From Oscillospiraceae bacterium (GTDB lineage Bacteria > Bacillota > Clostridia > Monoglobales > Monoglobaceae), in NCBI GenBank assembly GCA_015068605.1, contig SVKF01000005.1:62001-126000 (forward strand): a stretch of DNA of 64,000 nt, read 5' to 3'. The notes under the pieces are model-generated. The model ran no database searches, was not told where the DNA came from, and saw only the letters and a program-made list of their open reading frames with translations. The position numbers and the translations under genes were made by a program. Of this stretch, positions 1 through 8,756 are shown one piece after another (the first letter of the stretch is position 1; every line of letters begins with the position of its first letter).

Positions 1-1
1 A

Positions 2-1039
2 TATGACGACAGCCCGAAAATGTTATATGAAGCAATGAAAAAAGATAAAAGATTTGAAGATTATCAGTTTGTTTGGGCATTCCATAAACCGCAAAATTAT
101 AGGGTTGAAGGGGCAGAAATTATAAAGACAGATAGCTTCAAATATTTTAAGACAGCATTAAAAGCCGGTATATGGATAACAAATTCGGGAATAGAGAGAG
201 GCTTAAAGTTTAAGAATAAACACACGTTGTATATCAATACATGGCATGGAACACCAATTAAAAGAATGGGAACAGACATAAATGATAATAACAAGTCATT
301 TAAAAGTATTGAAAGCTCAAATGTAGATGTATTTACAGTTCAGAGTGATTTTGAAGCGGAAATTTTTGGGAGAGTATTTAATATAAATGATGAAGCAATT
401 TATAAAACAGGGCTACCAAGAAACGATAAACTTGCAAAGTGTGAAAAAGAGGAATGTATAGAATTAAAAAGTAAACTTGGATTGCCGATAGACAAAAAGA
501 TTATATTGTATGCGCCTACATTCCGTGAATATGAGAGAGATGAAATGCTGAACTGCTGCTTCAATTCTCCCATAGATGTTGAGATGTGGAAAAAGAAGTT
601 AAGTGATAAATATTGTTTGCTGATACGCGCCCATTATGAAGTGTCAAAGATGATGGAAATTAAAAATGATGGATTTGTGAAGGATGTAAGTGATTATGAA
701 AATCTTGATGATTTGATGATTGCATCGGATATACTGATTTCTGACTATTCAAGCATTTTCTTTGACTATTCAATAATGGACAAGATAATGCTTCACTTCA
801 CCTATGACTATGATAAATATAACGAGCAAAGAGGATTATATTTTGATATAAGAAATTGGCTGAATGGTAGCGACAATGAGGAAGAACTTATCAATTTGAT
901 TAGGAATATGGATGAAACTACGGAAATCATAAGAAATAAGAATTTTAGAGATAAATATGTAGAATATTATGGAAATGCTACTCAGAATTGTATAGATGTT
1001 ATTGCAAATAAAAATTGTGAAAAGAGGATGATATTATGA
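2..1039 (+). CDS. CDP-glycerol glycerophosphotransferase family protein (5' truncated by window)
   Basis: The family polymerises or transfers glycerol phosphate from CDP-glycerol onto teichoic-acid or capsule acceptors at the inner face of the membrane. Visible motifs are [11 protein letters not shown] near residue 75 and [11 protein letters not shown] near residue 240, which are family signatures carrying the catalytic His and the CDP-binding region. The ORF track starts at an ATG at base 20, but the frame stays open to base 2 and reads [12 protein letters not shown], the usual family context, so the true start lies before the window. The 3' end overlaps tagD by 4 nt. With tagD next door this is a matched donor/transferase pair. 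It could be TagB-like (primase) or TagF-like (polymerase); the missing N-terminus prevents a decision. Confidence 0.85.
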   Translation, partial: YDDSPKMLYEAMKKDKRFEDYQFVWAFHKPQNYRVEGAEIIKTDSFKYFKTALKAGIWITNSGIERGLKFKNKHTLYINTWHGTPIKRMGTDINDNNKSFKSIESSNVDVFTVQSDFEAEIFGRVFNINDEAIYKTGLPRNDKLAKCEKEECIELKSKLGLPIDKKIILYAPTFREYERDEMLNCCFNSPIDVEMWKKKLSDKYCLLIRAHYEVSKMMEIKNDGFVKDVSDYENLDDLMIASDILISDYSSIFFDYSIMDKIMLHFTYDYDKYNEQRGLYFDIRNWLNGSDNEEELINLIRNMDETTEIIRNKNFRDKYVEYYGNATQNCIDVIANKNCEKRMIL

Positions 1040-1425
1040 AAAAAATAATAACATACGGAACATTTGATTTGTTGCATTATGGACACATAAACTTGTTAAA
1101 AAGAGCAAAGGCTCTTGGGGATTATCTTATTGTGGCGCTGTCGACAGATGAGTTTAACTGGAATGAAAAACAAAAAAGATGTTATTTTTCATATGATGAG
1201 AGAAAAAGCTTGTTAGAATCAATCAGATTTGTTGATTTGGTTATTCCTGAAACCAATTGGGAGCAAAAGATGACAGATGTTGATGAGTTTAAGGTTGATA
1301 CATTTGTTATGGGGGATGACTGGGAAGGAAAATTTGATTTTTTAAAGGAAAAATGTGAGGTTGTGTATTTACCGAGAACTCCGGAGATATCAACAACAAA
1401 AATAAAGTCGGATTTGAAAATATAG
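1036..1425 (+). CDS. tagD: Glycerol-3-phosphate cytidylyltransferase
   Basis: Makes CDP-glycerol from CTP and sn-glycerol 3-phosphate, the donor used by the preceding transferase. The 129-aa length is normal for TagD. The nucleotidyltransferase HxGH signature is in [14 protein letters not shown] (residues 8-21), and the second signature ISTTKI is near residue 120. The start overlaps the preceding stop (ATGA-type junction), so the two are probably translationally coupled. A related family with other sugar or ethanolamine substrates exists, but the length, HYGH and ISTTKI all favour TagD. Confidence 0.93.
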   Translation: MKKIITYGTFDLLHYGHINLLKRAKALGDYLIVALSTDEFNWNEKQKRCYFSYDERKSLLESIRFVDLVIPETNWEQKMTDVDEFKVDTFVMGDDWEGKFDFLKEKCEVVYLPRTPEISTTKIKSDLKI

Positions 1426-1443
1426 TAAAGGACGGTTTCTGAA

Positions 1444-2418
1444 ATGAGTATAAAAATCAGTATTATAATTCCGGTGTACAATGTTGAAGGATATTTATCA
1501 GAATGTTTGGAGAGTATCATTTTGCAAAAGTATGATAACAAGGAAATAATATTGGTTGATGATGGTTCAACAGATAATTCTCCACAAATATGTGATGAAT
1601 ATGCAAACAAATATGATTATATAAAAGTTATACATAAATCAAATGGCGGACCATCAGATGCAAGAAACATAGGAATAGAAGAAGCGATAGGTGATTATAT
1701 TCTTTTTGTTGATTCAGATGATTTTATCAATGTTAATTCGCTGGAAAAGATAGCTGAAAGTGCAGGAAATAATGCTGATGTTGTTTTTTTGTGTGGGGTT
1801 AAATATATGCATAATGGGGAGTTGATTGTTCCACCTGAACGGATAATAAAAAGCGATTTAGAGGGTAAATCTATAGAGGAAGTATATAAGCTTTTGTCAG
1901 AGTTACCCAAGTTTCCGGCATCTGCTTGTACAAAGTTAGTAAAGAGGCAGTTGTTTGACACTTGGGATATACTAAAATTTGAAAAGGGTATATTATGTGA
2001 AGATATTGATTGGACTCTCAATCTTTTGAGTATTTCTCAAAAATTTGCCGTATGTGATTATAGGTATTATTTTTACCGCCAAAGCAGAGAAGGCTCAAGA
2101 ACAAATAATATAAGTAGACAACATATATCGGATTTGATTTATATTATAAATAAGTGGATTGGTAAAGCAAAAAGCGAACAAGGATATAAAAGAAAGTTTA
2201 TAATTAATACGCTTGCATATGAATATTTGCTCTTAATTACATTTTACGGAGGGCTTCAGGGTGATGAAAAAAAAGCATTAAAAAAGGAAATTGTTCATCT
2301 GAAATGGTTATTAAATGAGCGTAAAGAAAAAAGGTATATTGCAATCAAGTGGATAACGAAACTTTTGGGATTAAATTGTAGTGCGTTTTTATTGAATTTT
2401 TATTTAAGACATAGATAG
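1444..2418 (+). CDS. Glycosyltransferase family 2 protein
   Basis: A 324-aa GT-A fold transferase, probably adding one sugar to the lipid-linked repeat unit on the cytoplasmic side. The N-terminus has the standard SIIIPVYNVEGYL opening, then VDDGSTDNS near residue 40 and a DSDD metal-binding motif near residue 93. A WTLNLLS segment with preceding CEDID near residue 185 fits the catalytic-base region. The C-terminal ~100 residues are basic and poorly conserved, as is common for acceptor-binding parts. The start follows AAAGGA with good spacing. The sugar specificity cannot be read. Confidence 0.88.
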   Translation: MSIKISIIIPVYNVEGYLSECLESIILQKYDNKEIILVDDGSTDNSPQICDEYANKYDYIKVIHKSNGGPSDARNIGIEEAIGDYILFVDSDDFINVNSLEKIAESAGNNADVVFLCGVKYMHNGELIVPPERIIKSDLEGKSIEEVYKLLSELPKFPASACTKLVKRQLFDTWDILKFEKGILCEDIDWTLNLLSISQKFAVCDYRYYFYRQSREGSRTNNISRQHISDLIYIINKWIGKAKSEQGYKRKFIINTLAYEYLLLITFYGGLQGDEKKALKKEIVHLKWLLNERKEKRYIAIKWITKLLGLNCSAFLLNFYLRHR

Positions 2419-2428
2419 AGGGAAGTTT

Positions 2429-3547
2429 ATGAAAATTTTGTTTTTTATAACGAATATAAGTTATGGTGGAGCGGAAAAAATGATGACTGCTGTTGCCAAT
2501 AAAATGGCGGAAGAGCACGATATAACATTTTTAGCATTTAAAGGCAATGACATAATGCAGCCGTTATCAGATAAAATAAAATACATTTACGATCCTTTGA
2601 GCAACAAGAAAAATAAGCTTATTTCAATTCCGTTGCGAATTTTATCCTTAAGGAAATATATAAAACAGGAAAAGTTTGATCTTGCAGTAGCTTTTCTTCA
2701 TCCGACTCATTATATGCTGACTATTGCGGCAAAGGGGACTGACACGAAGGTATTGCTTTCGGAACGTGGGGATCCTTCAAAGAAGAAAATTAAATATCAT
2801 TCCAATCCGGTTATGAATTTTTTTATGAAGGTTGCACTTCGTGGGATATTTTTAATTTTGCAAACAGCTGACGGATATGTGTTCCAGACAACACAAGCAA
2901 GGGATTGTTATTCCAAAAGATCGCAGAAAAAAAGTTGTGTTATTCCAAACCCTATTCCTGATAAAAATATCCCTGACAGATATGAGGGAGAGCGAAAAAA
3001 AACAATTGTCAATGTTGCGAGGATGGAACTTGTCCAGAAAAGACAGGATGTTTTAATAAAAGTGTTTGAATTGCTTGATGAAAAATATGATGAATATGAA
3101 TTGCTTCTGTATGGCGGCGGACCTGATGAAGAGAAAATTAGAGAAATAGCTGAAAAATCGCCGAAAAAAGATAAAATCCGTTTTATGGGTGTATCGAAAA
3201 CGGTTCTTGAAGATATAAGGGATGATGGTGTATTTGTATTATCTTCGGATTATGAAGGGATACCGAATGCACTTTTAGAGGCTATGGCGGTCGGGCTTCC
3301 ATGTGTCTCAACAGATTGCAGTCCCGGTGGAGCTCGTCTTTTAATAAACGATGGAGAAAACGGACTCATTGTGAAAAGAGGAGATAGTGAGAGTCTTGCT
3401 GCAGCAATAGAAAAGCTGATTGAAGATAAGAATTTTGCTGATAGATTAGGTAAAAATGCAACAGAAGTTCAGGAAACATATAAAAAAGAAAAAATATTGA
3501 ATATGTGGAAGGAATTTATGGAGCAAATTGATGAAGAGGGAAAATAA
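2429..3547 (+). CDS. Glycosyltransferase family 4 protein
   Basis: A 372-aa GT-B fold, retaining-type transferase. The N-terminal donor/acceptor loop has NISYGGAEKMM, the linker has PNPIPDK, and the C-terminal GT1/GT4 domain carries EGIPNALLEAMAVG with the E-x7-E pattern. It probably adds a sugar during assembly of the repeat unit. The stop codon TAA overlaps the ATG of the next GT4 gene by one base, so the two are likely co-translated. Similarity of the N-terminal GGAE motifs suggests the two GT4 genes are related, perhaps by old duplication, but the rest has diverged. Confidence 0.9.
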   Translation: MKILFFITNISYGGAEKMMTAVANKMAEEHDITFLAFKGNDIMQPLSDKIKYIYDPLSNKKNKLISIPLRILSLRKYIKQEKFDLAVAFLHPTHYMLTIAAKGTDTKVLLSERGDPSKKKIKYHSNPVMNFFMKVALRGIFLILQTADGYVFQTTQARDCYSKRSQKKSCVIPNPIPDKNIPDRYEGERKKTIVNVARMELVQKRQDVLIKVFELLDEKYDEYELLLYGGGPDEEKIREIAEKSPKKDKIRFMGVSKTVLEDIRDDGVFVLSSDYEGIPNALLEAMAVGLPCVSTDCSPGGARLLINDGENGLIVKRGDSESLAAAIEKLIEDKNFADRLGKNATEVQETYKKEKILNMWKEFMEQIDEEGK

Positions 3548-4638
3548 TGGGGAAAATTAAGGTTTTGCATATAATATCAAATTTCTCATCAGGCGGTGCT
3601 GAGCGTGTTCTGTTGGGGTATATGAAGGATTTGAAAGATGACCCGGAAGTAGAGTTATATGCTTTGGCTTTGGGAAAAAATATGGGAAGTATATTTGATA
3701 ATGAGATAGAAAAATTGAATCTTAATGTAAAATATGCAAACATATCAGGGAAATTTGTAGCTTTAAAAAGAATGAGAGCCATAAGAAAAATGGTTAAAGA
3801 AATCAAACCGGATATTATTCATTCACACCTTCGTCTTGTACCTTTTGCAACATTTTCGACACTGTTTTGCGGAAAGCTTAAAAGAATACATACAATCCAC
3901 ACGGTTCCGGAAGTTGAACATGCCGGGAAGCTTGGGAGAGTTATGGATATATGTTATCGCCATATGAATGTATTGCCTATTTGTCTTAACCGTGAACTTG
4001 CCAAAGATGCGGAAAAGCTGTATGGCATACCATTTTGTGAATTTTTATATAATGGAATTGATATTTCTAAATATAGTGGATTTGAGGGCAAAGACGGTTT
4101 GAGAGAAAAATATGGAATCCCCAAGGATGCCTATGTTGTAGGTCATGTCGGAAGATTTGTTCCTATAAAAAATCATGAGTTTATAATAGATGTTTTTAAT
4201 GAAGTGGTGAAGCTTAAAGACAATGCATATCTTATTCTGGTTGGCGAAGGCCAGGAGATGGTCAATATAAAAGAAAAGTGCAAAAGGCTGGGGATAGAGG
4301 ACAGAGTTGTTTTCACTGGTGCTTGCACAAATGTTCATGAAATTTTGCAGATAATGGATGGATTTATTTTTCCGTCTAAAAAGGAAGGGCTTGGAATTGC
4401 GCTCATCGAGGCTCAGGCAGCAGGGTGTTACTGTGTTGTATCAGATACCGTTCCTGAGGAAGCGTATGTAAGCGGAAGGCTCAAACCATTGTCGTTAAAT
4501 GATAAGCCTGAAAATTGGGCGAAAGCGCTGGTTGATGAAGAAGAAATGTCGGATAAACGCAACGAACTGAATGCATTTTCGATAGAGGGTGTTAATGACA
4601 AATTGCGGAATATTTATAAGCAAAGGATGGAGGAATAA
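3547..4638 (+). CDS. Glycosyltransferase family 4 protein
   Basis: A 363-aa GT-B fold transferase. It shows SNFSSGGAERVL at the N-terminus, YNGIDISKY in the interdomain region near residue 168, VGHVGRFVPIKNH at the start of the C-terminal domain and EGLGIALIEAQAAG near residue 280 with the conserved glutamates. The start ATG shares one base with the preceding stop. The donor sugar is unknown. Its place directly before the polymerase gene fits a role in finishing the repeat unit before export. Confidence 0.9.
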   Translation: MGKIKVLHIISNFSSGGAERVLLGYMKDLKDDPEVELYALALGKNMGSIFDNEIEKLNLNVKYANISGKFVALKRMRAIRKMVKEIKPDIIHSHLRLVPFATFSTLFCGKLKRIHTIHTVPEVEHAGKLGRVMDICYRHMNVLPICLNRELAKDAEKLYGIPFCEFLYNGIDISKYSGFEGKDGLREKYGIPKDAYVVGHVGRFVPIKNHEFIIDVFNEVVKLKDNAYLILVGEGQEMVNIKEKCKRLGIEDRVVFTGACTNVHEILQIMDGFIFPSKKEGLGIALIEAQAAGCYCVVSDTVPEEAYVSGRLKPLSLNDKPENWAKALVDEEEMSDKRNELNAFSIEGVNDKLRNIYKQRMEE

Positions 4639-4641
4639 CGA

Positions 4642-5877
4642 GTGATACAGAACGCGGAACATAAACAAAAAAATCGTTTCTATATACGAGCAGCGATTTT
4701 GATGATACTATTTATATCATTTTTTGATTATTTGTTTTCGTATACAGTTTTATCTGCTGTTAAATTAAATTATGTTACAGTTATGGTTGTTGGCGTTATT
4801 TCGTTGTTGGTAGGATTATACGGAGATATAAAGCCAATGCTTTTGTGGCTCCCATTTTATATTTTTGTTTTTGCACACTGGTGGAGATTTAGATTTAGTG
4901 CACATTTTTTAATAATGTACATGTCAACCATGTGCTTTTCGGCATTCGTTCCATATTTTAATGATAAGCTTCGAAGAAGGTTTATTAAAACCATAGTGTG
5001 GTTTGGATTGTTTTTTGCATTTGGATGTATTTTTCAAAAAATAATGCCACAGATATATGAAGCTATGATTTTTTCGTTTTTTAATGGAGAAACAAAACTT
5101 TTTATAAAAATTGCGCAATCTAATGGAGTGTATACAGGTTTTTCATATCAGCAGACGGCAGCTGCGGGAGCAATTACATTGGGGATTATTGCAGTCTGGT
5201 CGCAGTTTAAAAAGAATAAATGGTCAGTAGTTATTCTGATCCTTTTGTATTGGGGATTATTTTTGACTGCAAAAAGAATGTATTTTTTAATCAGTATAGT
5301 TGTTCCTTTTATAATGTATTATTATAAAAGTGAAAAAGGAAAAATTGGTCGCCTTCTTGTGGGTGTGTTATTAGCGGTTATTTTAGGATATGTTTTCAAC
5401 TCGCTTTTTGTGGAAAGTGATATTAAAATGGTTGAAAAAATAGGTGAACTAACTGCGGATAATGTTGATATGGATGTTGCGACCTCGGGAAGAGGTGAGC
5501 TTATAAGAAAGGCAATGTATCAATTTGGAGAGCATCCTCTGACAGGAATGGGCTGGGGGCGATTTGGTGCTAAATATGGTACATCTGTTCATAATGTGTA
5601 TATTCAGCTTCTTTGTGAAACAGGTATTTTCGGTATGGCATCCTTTGTGTTTTGTGCCTTAATAATGCTTGGGAAAAGTGTAAAAAAGCTTAAACATACA
5701 AATGAGAATGACAATACCAAATCAATACTTCTTTTGTCGGTTGGAATCCAGTTTGCATTTCTTATATATTCGTTTACGGGTAATCCGTTATATGACCTTC
5801 AGTGGATTTGGATGTATTTCTTTATGGGGGCAGTTTCACTTACTCTTAAACCGGAGAAGTCGGAGGAAAAATCATGA
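4642..5877 (+). CDS. O-antigen ligase/polymerase-like membrane protein (Wzy type)
   Basis: A 411-aa protein with about ten hydrophobic segments and a larger loop near residues 260-310 between late membrane segments. The loop contains TSGRGELIRKAMYQF and PLTGMGWGRFG, then SVHNVYIQLLCETG, a pattern typical of the Wzy_C domain of capsule and O-antigen polymerases and ligases. It probably joins flipped repeat units outside the membrane. The start is GTG at 4642 behind GGAGGAATAACGA. The last four bases overlap the next gene (ATGA). Ligase and polymerase members cannot be told apart by eye. Confidence 0.82.
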   Translation: MIQNAEHKQKNRFYIRAAILMILFISFFDYLFSYTVLSAVKLNYVTVMVVGVISLLVGLYGDIKPMLLWLPFYIFVFAHWWRFRFSAHFLIMYMSTMCFSAFVPYFNDKLRRRFIKTIVWFGLFFAFGCIFQKIMPQIYEAMIFSFFNGETKLFIKIAQSNGVYTGFSYQQTAAAGAITLGIIAVWSQFKKNKWSVVILILLYWGLFLTAKRMYFLISIVVPFIMYYYKSEKGKIGRLLVGVLLAVILGYVFNSLFVESDIKMVEKIGELTADNVDMDVATSGRGELIRKAMYQFGEHPLTGMGWGRFGAKYGTSVHNVYIQLLCETGIFGMASFVFCALIMLGKSVKKLKHTNENDNTKSILLLSVGIQFAFLIYSFTGNPLYDLQWIWMYFFMGAVSLTLKPEKSEEKS

Positions 5878-7010
5878 AAAAAGTTGGAATACTGACATTT
5901 CATTGCGCAGATAATTATGGCGCAGTTTTACAATGCTATGCAATGCAGAAATATCTGGAATCGCTTGGTTGTGGTGCTGAGGTAATAAATTATATTCCGT
6001 CGGTTCTTGAAGAGAAATATAGACCATATACACCTTTTTTAAAAACTTTAAATGGATATAAGAGAAGTGGCTTAAAGCGTCCGTTTTTCAGAGCGGTTAA
6101 AAGTTATGGAAGAAATATTTATTTTATAAAGAGAAGTAAGAAACACGGTTCGTTTGAGAGATTCCGAAAGAAATATCTTAAACTTTCTGATGTATGTAAA
6201 AGCCATAAGGAGTTTCTTGAAATTGTAGGCAAGTATGATTTGATTTCTGTTGGAAGTGACCAGGTATGGAGTAAACGTATCTCCGGAGGGGAATATGATA
6301 AGGTATATTTTTTGGATGGGGTAGATAACACGGTTAAAAAAATATCCTATGCAGCGAGTGCGGGAAGTTTGATTGAAAAGAATGACGAGGCGGAAATCGC
6401 AAGCCTTGTTGAAAATTTTGATTGTATATCTGCGCGCGAAGAGTCGCTTGCTAAGCAGCTTACTGAGTTGACAGGAAAGGGGTGTGTCGGAGTTCTTGAC
6501 CCTGTTTTTCTGCTTAACTATGAGCAATGGATCAATGAATTTTCAAAGAAAAATCCGTATAAAAAGAAGAAGTATATTCTTGCATATAATGTTTCCATTG
6601 AACCGACTATTGATGAATATTTCAAGCTTGTTGACGAGGTTGCAGCAAAGCTTGGGTGTGAAATTTATGAAGTTGGAGCAACAAAGCATTTTAAAGGAAA
6701 AGGGAAAGTTCTTGACAGTATAGGTCCTGAAGAGTTTATTCAACTTATTGAAGGAGCGGAATTTGTTTTTACAACATCATTTCATGCAACTGCTTTGGCG
6801 ATATTGTTTGAGAAGCAGTTTAATGTCTTTTTGCCGGATAATGCAAGCCGAATAATTGATATATTAAAAATTTTCAAGCTTGAAAATAAGATTATCAATA
6901 GTGGAGAAGAACTAAATTATCAAACTATTGATTATGATAAATTAAGCGAAATGAATGAACATGTAAAGGCTAAATCGAAAGAGTATATCATACAAAACTT
7001 GAACTATTAG
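5874..7010 (+). CDS. Polysaccharide pyruvyltransferase family protein
   Basis: Members of this family (PF04230, CsaB/WcaK type) move pyruvate from phosphoenolpyruvate to a sugar as a ketal. The 378-aa protein opens with GILTFHCADNYGAVLQCYAMQ, has SVGSDQVWSK near residue 125, and FTTSFHATALAILF near residue 300 with the family His. Pyruvylated cell-wall polysaccharide is the known ligand of SLH domains in several Firmicutes, and SLH proteins are encoded 25-30 kb away, so a link is possible but not shown. It sits between the polymerase and deacetylase genes, overlapping the polymerase gene by 4 nt. Confidence 0.85.
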   Translation: MKKVGILTFHCADNYGAVLQCYAMQKYLESLGCGAEVINYIPSVLEEKYRPYTPFLKTLNGYKRSGLKRPFFRAVKSYGRNIYFIKRSKKHGSFERFRKKYLKLSDVCKSHKEFLEIVGKYDLISVGSDQVWSKRISGGEYDKVYFLDGVDNTVKKISYAASAGSLIEKNDEAEIASLVENFDCISAREESLAKQLTELTGKGCVGVLDPVFLLNYEQWINEFSKKNPYKKKKYILAYNVSIEPTIDEYFKLVDEVAAKLGCEIYEVGATKHFKGKGKVLDSIGPEEFIQLIEGAEFVFTTSFHATALAILFEKQFNVFLPDNASRIIDILKIFKLENKIINSGEELNYQTIDYDKLSEMNEHVKAKSKEYIIQNLNY

Positions 7011-7020
7011 GAGAAGGAAA

Positions 7021-7983
7021 ATGGAGAAAAGTTTTTTAATTTCCATTGATACGGAAGGAGATAACCTTTGGCGTTGGGAAAATGAAGCGGAGATTACTAC
7101 ACAAAATGCAGACTTTCTTCCGCGTTTTCAAAATTTGTCTGAAAAATATGGATTTAAACCGACATATCTGACGAATTATGAAATGGCAAAATCAGAGAGC
7201 TATGTTGACTTTGCAAAGGATACACTGAAACGAAATGCCTGTGAAGTTGGGATGCATCTTCATGCATGGAATAATCCGCCTGAATACGATTTGTTAAATG
7301 GAGGAAAGTATTCTGCTGCACCATATCTTATAGAATATCCTTATGAGATAATGGAAGAAAAGATAAAAACAATAACAGCTGTTCTTGAAGATACATTCGA
7401 AAGAAATATTACTTCTCATCGTTCAGGAAGATGGGCGACAAATGAGAAATATTTTGAATTGCTTACTAAATATGGATATAAAGTTGATTGTTCGGTTACT
7501 CCGCATATAAACTGGAGCAAAACAGTTGGAGGAAGGCCTGAAAATTTTGGAAGTGATTATACAAAAGCGGAAGAGAAACCATATTATATTTCAAATTGTT
7601 ATGGAAATATTCTCGAACTCCCAATGACAGTTAGAGTGATGAAATCTTTTGGAACGAGTAGTAAGAATGATATTATGTCGATTGTTAAGGGGATGTATCA
7701 TAAGCTGAAAGGGGTTAGCGTTTGGCTTAGACCGAGCGTTGACAATGTTAAACAATGTCTGGAACTTGTGGAAAACCTGAAAAAAGACGACAGTGAATAT
7801 ATTATGTTTATGCTTCATTCTTCTGAACTGATGCCGGGAGGAAGTCCTAATTTTAAAAATGAATACGAGATAGAAGTTTTATATGAAAATATGGAACAAA
7901 TTTTTGAAAGCTGTTCAAAATCCTTTAAAGGAATGACGATAAGTGAATATGCTGAAAAGGTGGGTAATAATGGTAGAAATTAA
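7021..7983 (+). CDS. Polysaccharide deacetylase-like protein (WalW-type NodB fold)
   Basis: A 320-aa protein resembling the NodB-fold deacetylases. It has SIDTEGDNLWRWE near the N-terminus (the catalytic Asp position), GMHLHAWNNP near residue 82 with the HxH metal ligands, SHRSGRWAT near residue 138 and FMLHSSELMPGG near residue 262. There is no signal peptide, so it likely acts on cytoplasmic intermediates or lipid-linked units, in contrast to secreted peptidoglycan deacetylases. The 3' end overlaps the chosen start of the next gene by 14 nt. The substrate is unknown. Confidence 0.8.
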   Translation: MEKSFLISIDTEGDNLWRWENEAEITTQNADFLPRFQNLSEKYGFKPTYLTNYEMAKSESYVDFAKDTLKRNACEVGMHLHAWNNPPEYDLLNGGKYSAAPYLIEYPYEIMEEKIKTITAVLEDTFERNITSHRSGRWATNEKYFELLTKYGYKVDCSVTPHINWSKTVGGRPENFGSDYTKAEEKPYYISNCYGNILELPMTVRVMKSFGTSSKNDIMSIVKGMYHKLKGVSVWLRPSVDNVKQCLELVENLKKDDSEYIMFMLHSSELMPGGSPNFKNEYEIEVLYENMEQIFESCSKSFKGMTISEYAEKVGNNGRN

Positions 7984-8728
7984 GGTTAGTGGCAAATTGA
8001 ATAAGTGTGCACATATATGGTTTGCGAAACAAAATACAAAAAGTAAACTGAATTGTGATGTTTATACATATTATGGCGTGGAAAATGTTATAGAGGGTTC
8101 GATAACTAAATTACAGCATACACTCATAACTGATTTAACAGAACCGCAGGATGAAATATTCCAGAAGTTTGCCAAAAACACAAAATATGAGATAAATCGA
8201 AGCGATAGAGATGGTGTTCAGTTTGAGGTGTATACACCTAATATGCTAAAGAACAACCAGGTTTTAAATGACTTTGTTGATTGTTATTTGCAAATGTATA
8301 AAAGCAAAAATATAAAGTGCAGTTCGCCGAAGAAAATGATGAAAGAATATATAAATGCAGATGCACTTGAAATAACATTAGCCCGATATAACGGCAAAGT
8401 TTTGGTTTATCATACATATGTACGGGATTCGGAAAATGTCAGACTGTTTCATTCTTGTTCAGATTTCAGAAATTGTCAGGACTCTGCAGAAAAGGCGATT
8501 GTTGGACGCGCAAATCGCTTTTTGCATTGGAATGATATGATATATTATAAAGAAAATGGGATCAGAATGCTTGATTGGGGCGGCATACAATCGTATGAAG
8601 AACCGAACGGAATTGATAAATTTAAAATGGATTTTGGCGGTGAATATAAGTGTTATTATAACTATTCAATAGAGAGAAGTTGTAAAGCCAAAATATTTGC
8701 AAAGCTAAAAAAGCTATTAAGACACTGA
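7970..8728 (+). CDS. FemAB/GNAT-like acyltransferase
   Basis: A 252-aa protein. The ORF track begins at 7943, but AAAGGTGGG sits just before the ATG at 7970, so that start (MVEIKVSGK) is chosen. It has the KNTKYEINRSDRDG segment near residue 65, which resembles the R/N-rich motif of FemAB-type and BioF2-like GNAT proteins, and LDWGGIQSYEEPNGIDKFKMDFGG near the C-terminus, close to the usual lipid II:glycyltransferase ending. Such proteins in capsule loci usually add acyl or amino-acid groups to sugars. It is only one GNAT domain long, shorter than true FemA. Its place after a deacetylase suggests acetyl removal followed by re-acylation, which is inference. Confidence 0.7.
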   Translation: MVEIKVSGKLNKCAHIWFAKQNTKSKLNCDVYTYYGVENVIEGSITKLQHTLITDLTEPQDEIFQKFAKNTKYEINRSDRDGVQFEVYTPNMLKNNQVLNDFVDCYLQMYKSKNIKCSSPKKMMKEYINADALEITLARYNGKVLVYHTYVRDSENVRLFHSCSDFRNCQDSAEKAIVGRANRFLHWNDMIYYKENGIRMLDWGGIQSYEEPNGIDKFKMDFGGEYKCYYNYSIERSCKAKIFAKLKKLLRH

Positions 8729-8756
8729 TTTGTTACAGAATAGGGCGTGAATGTAA

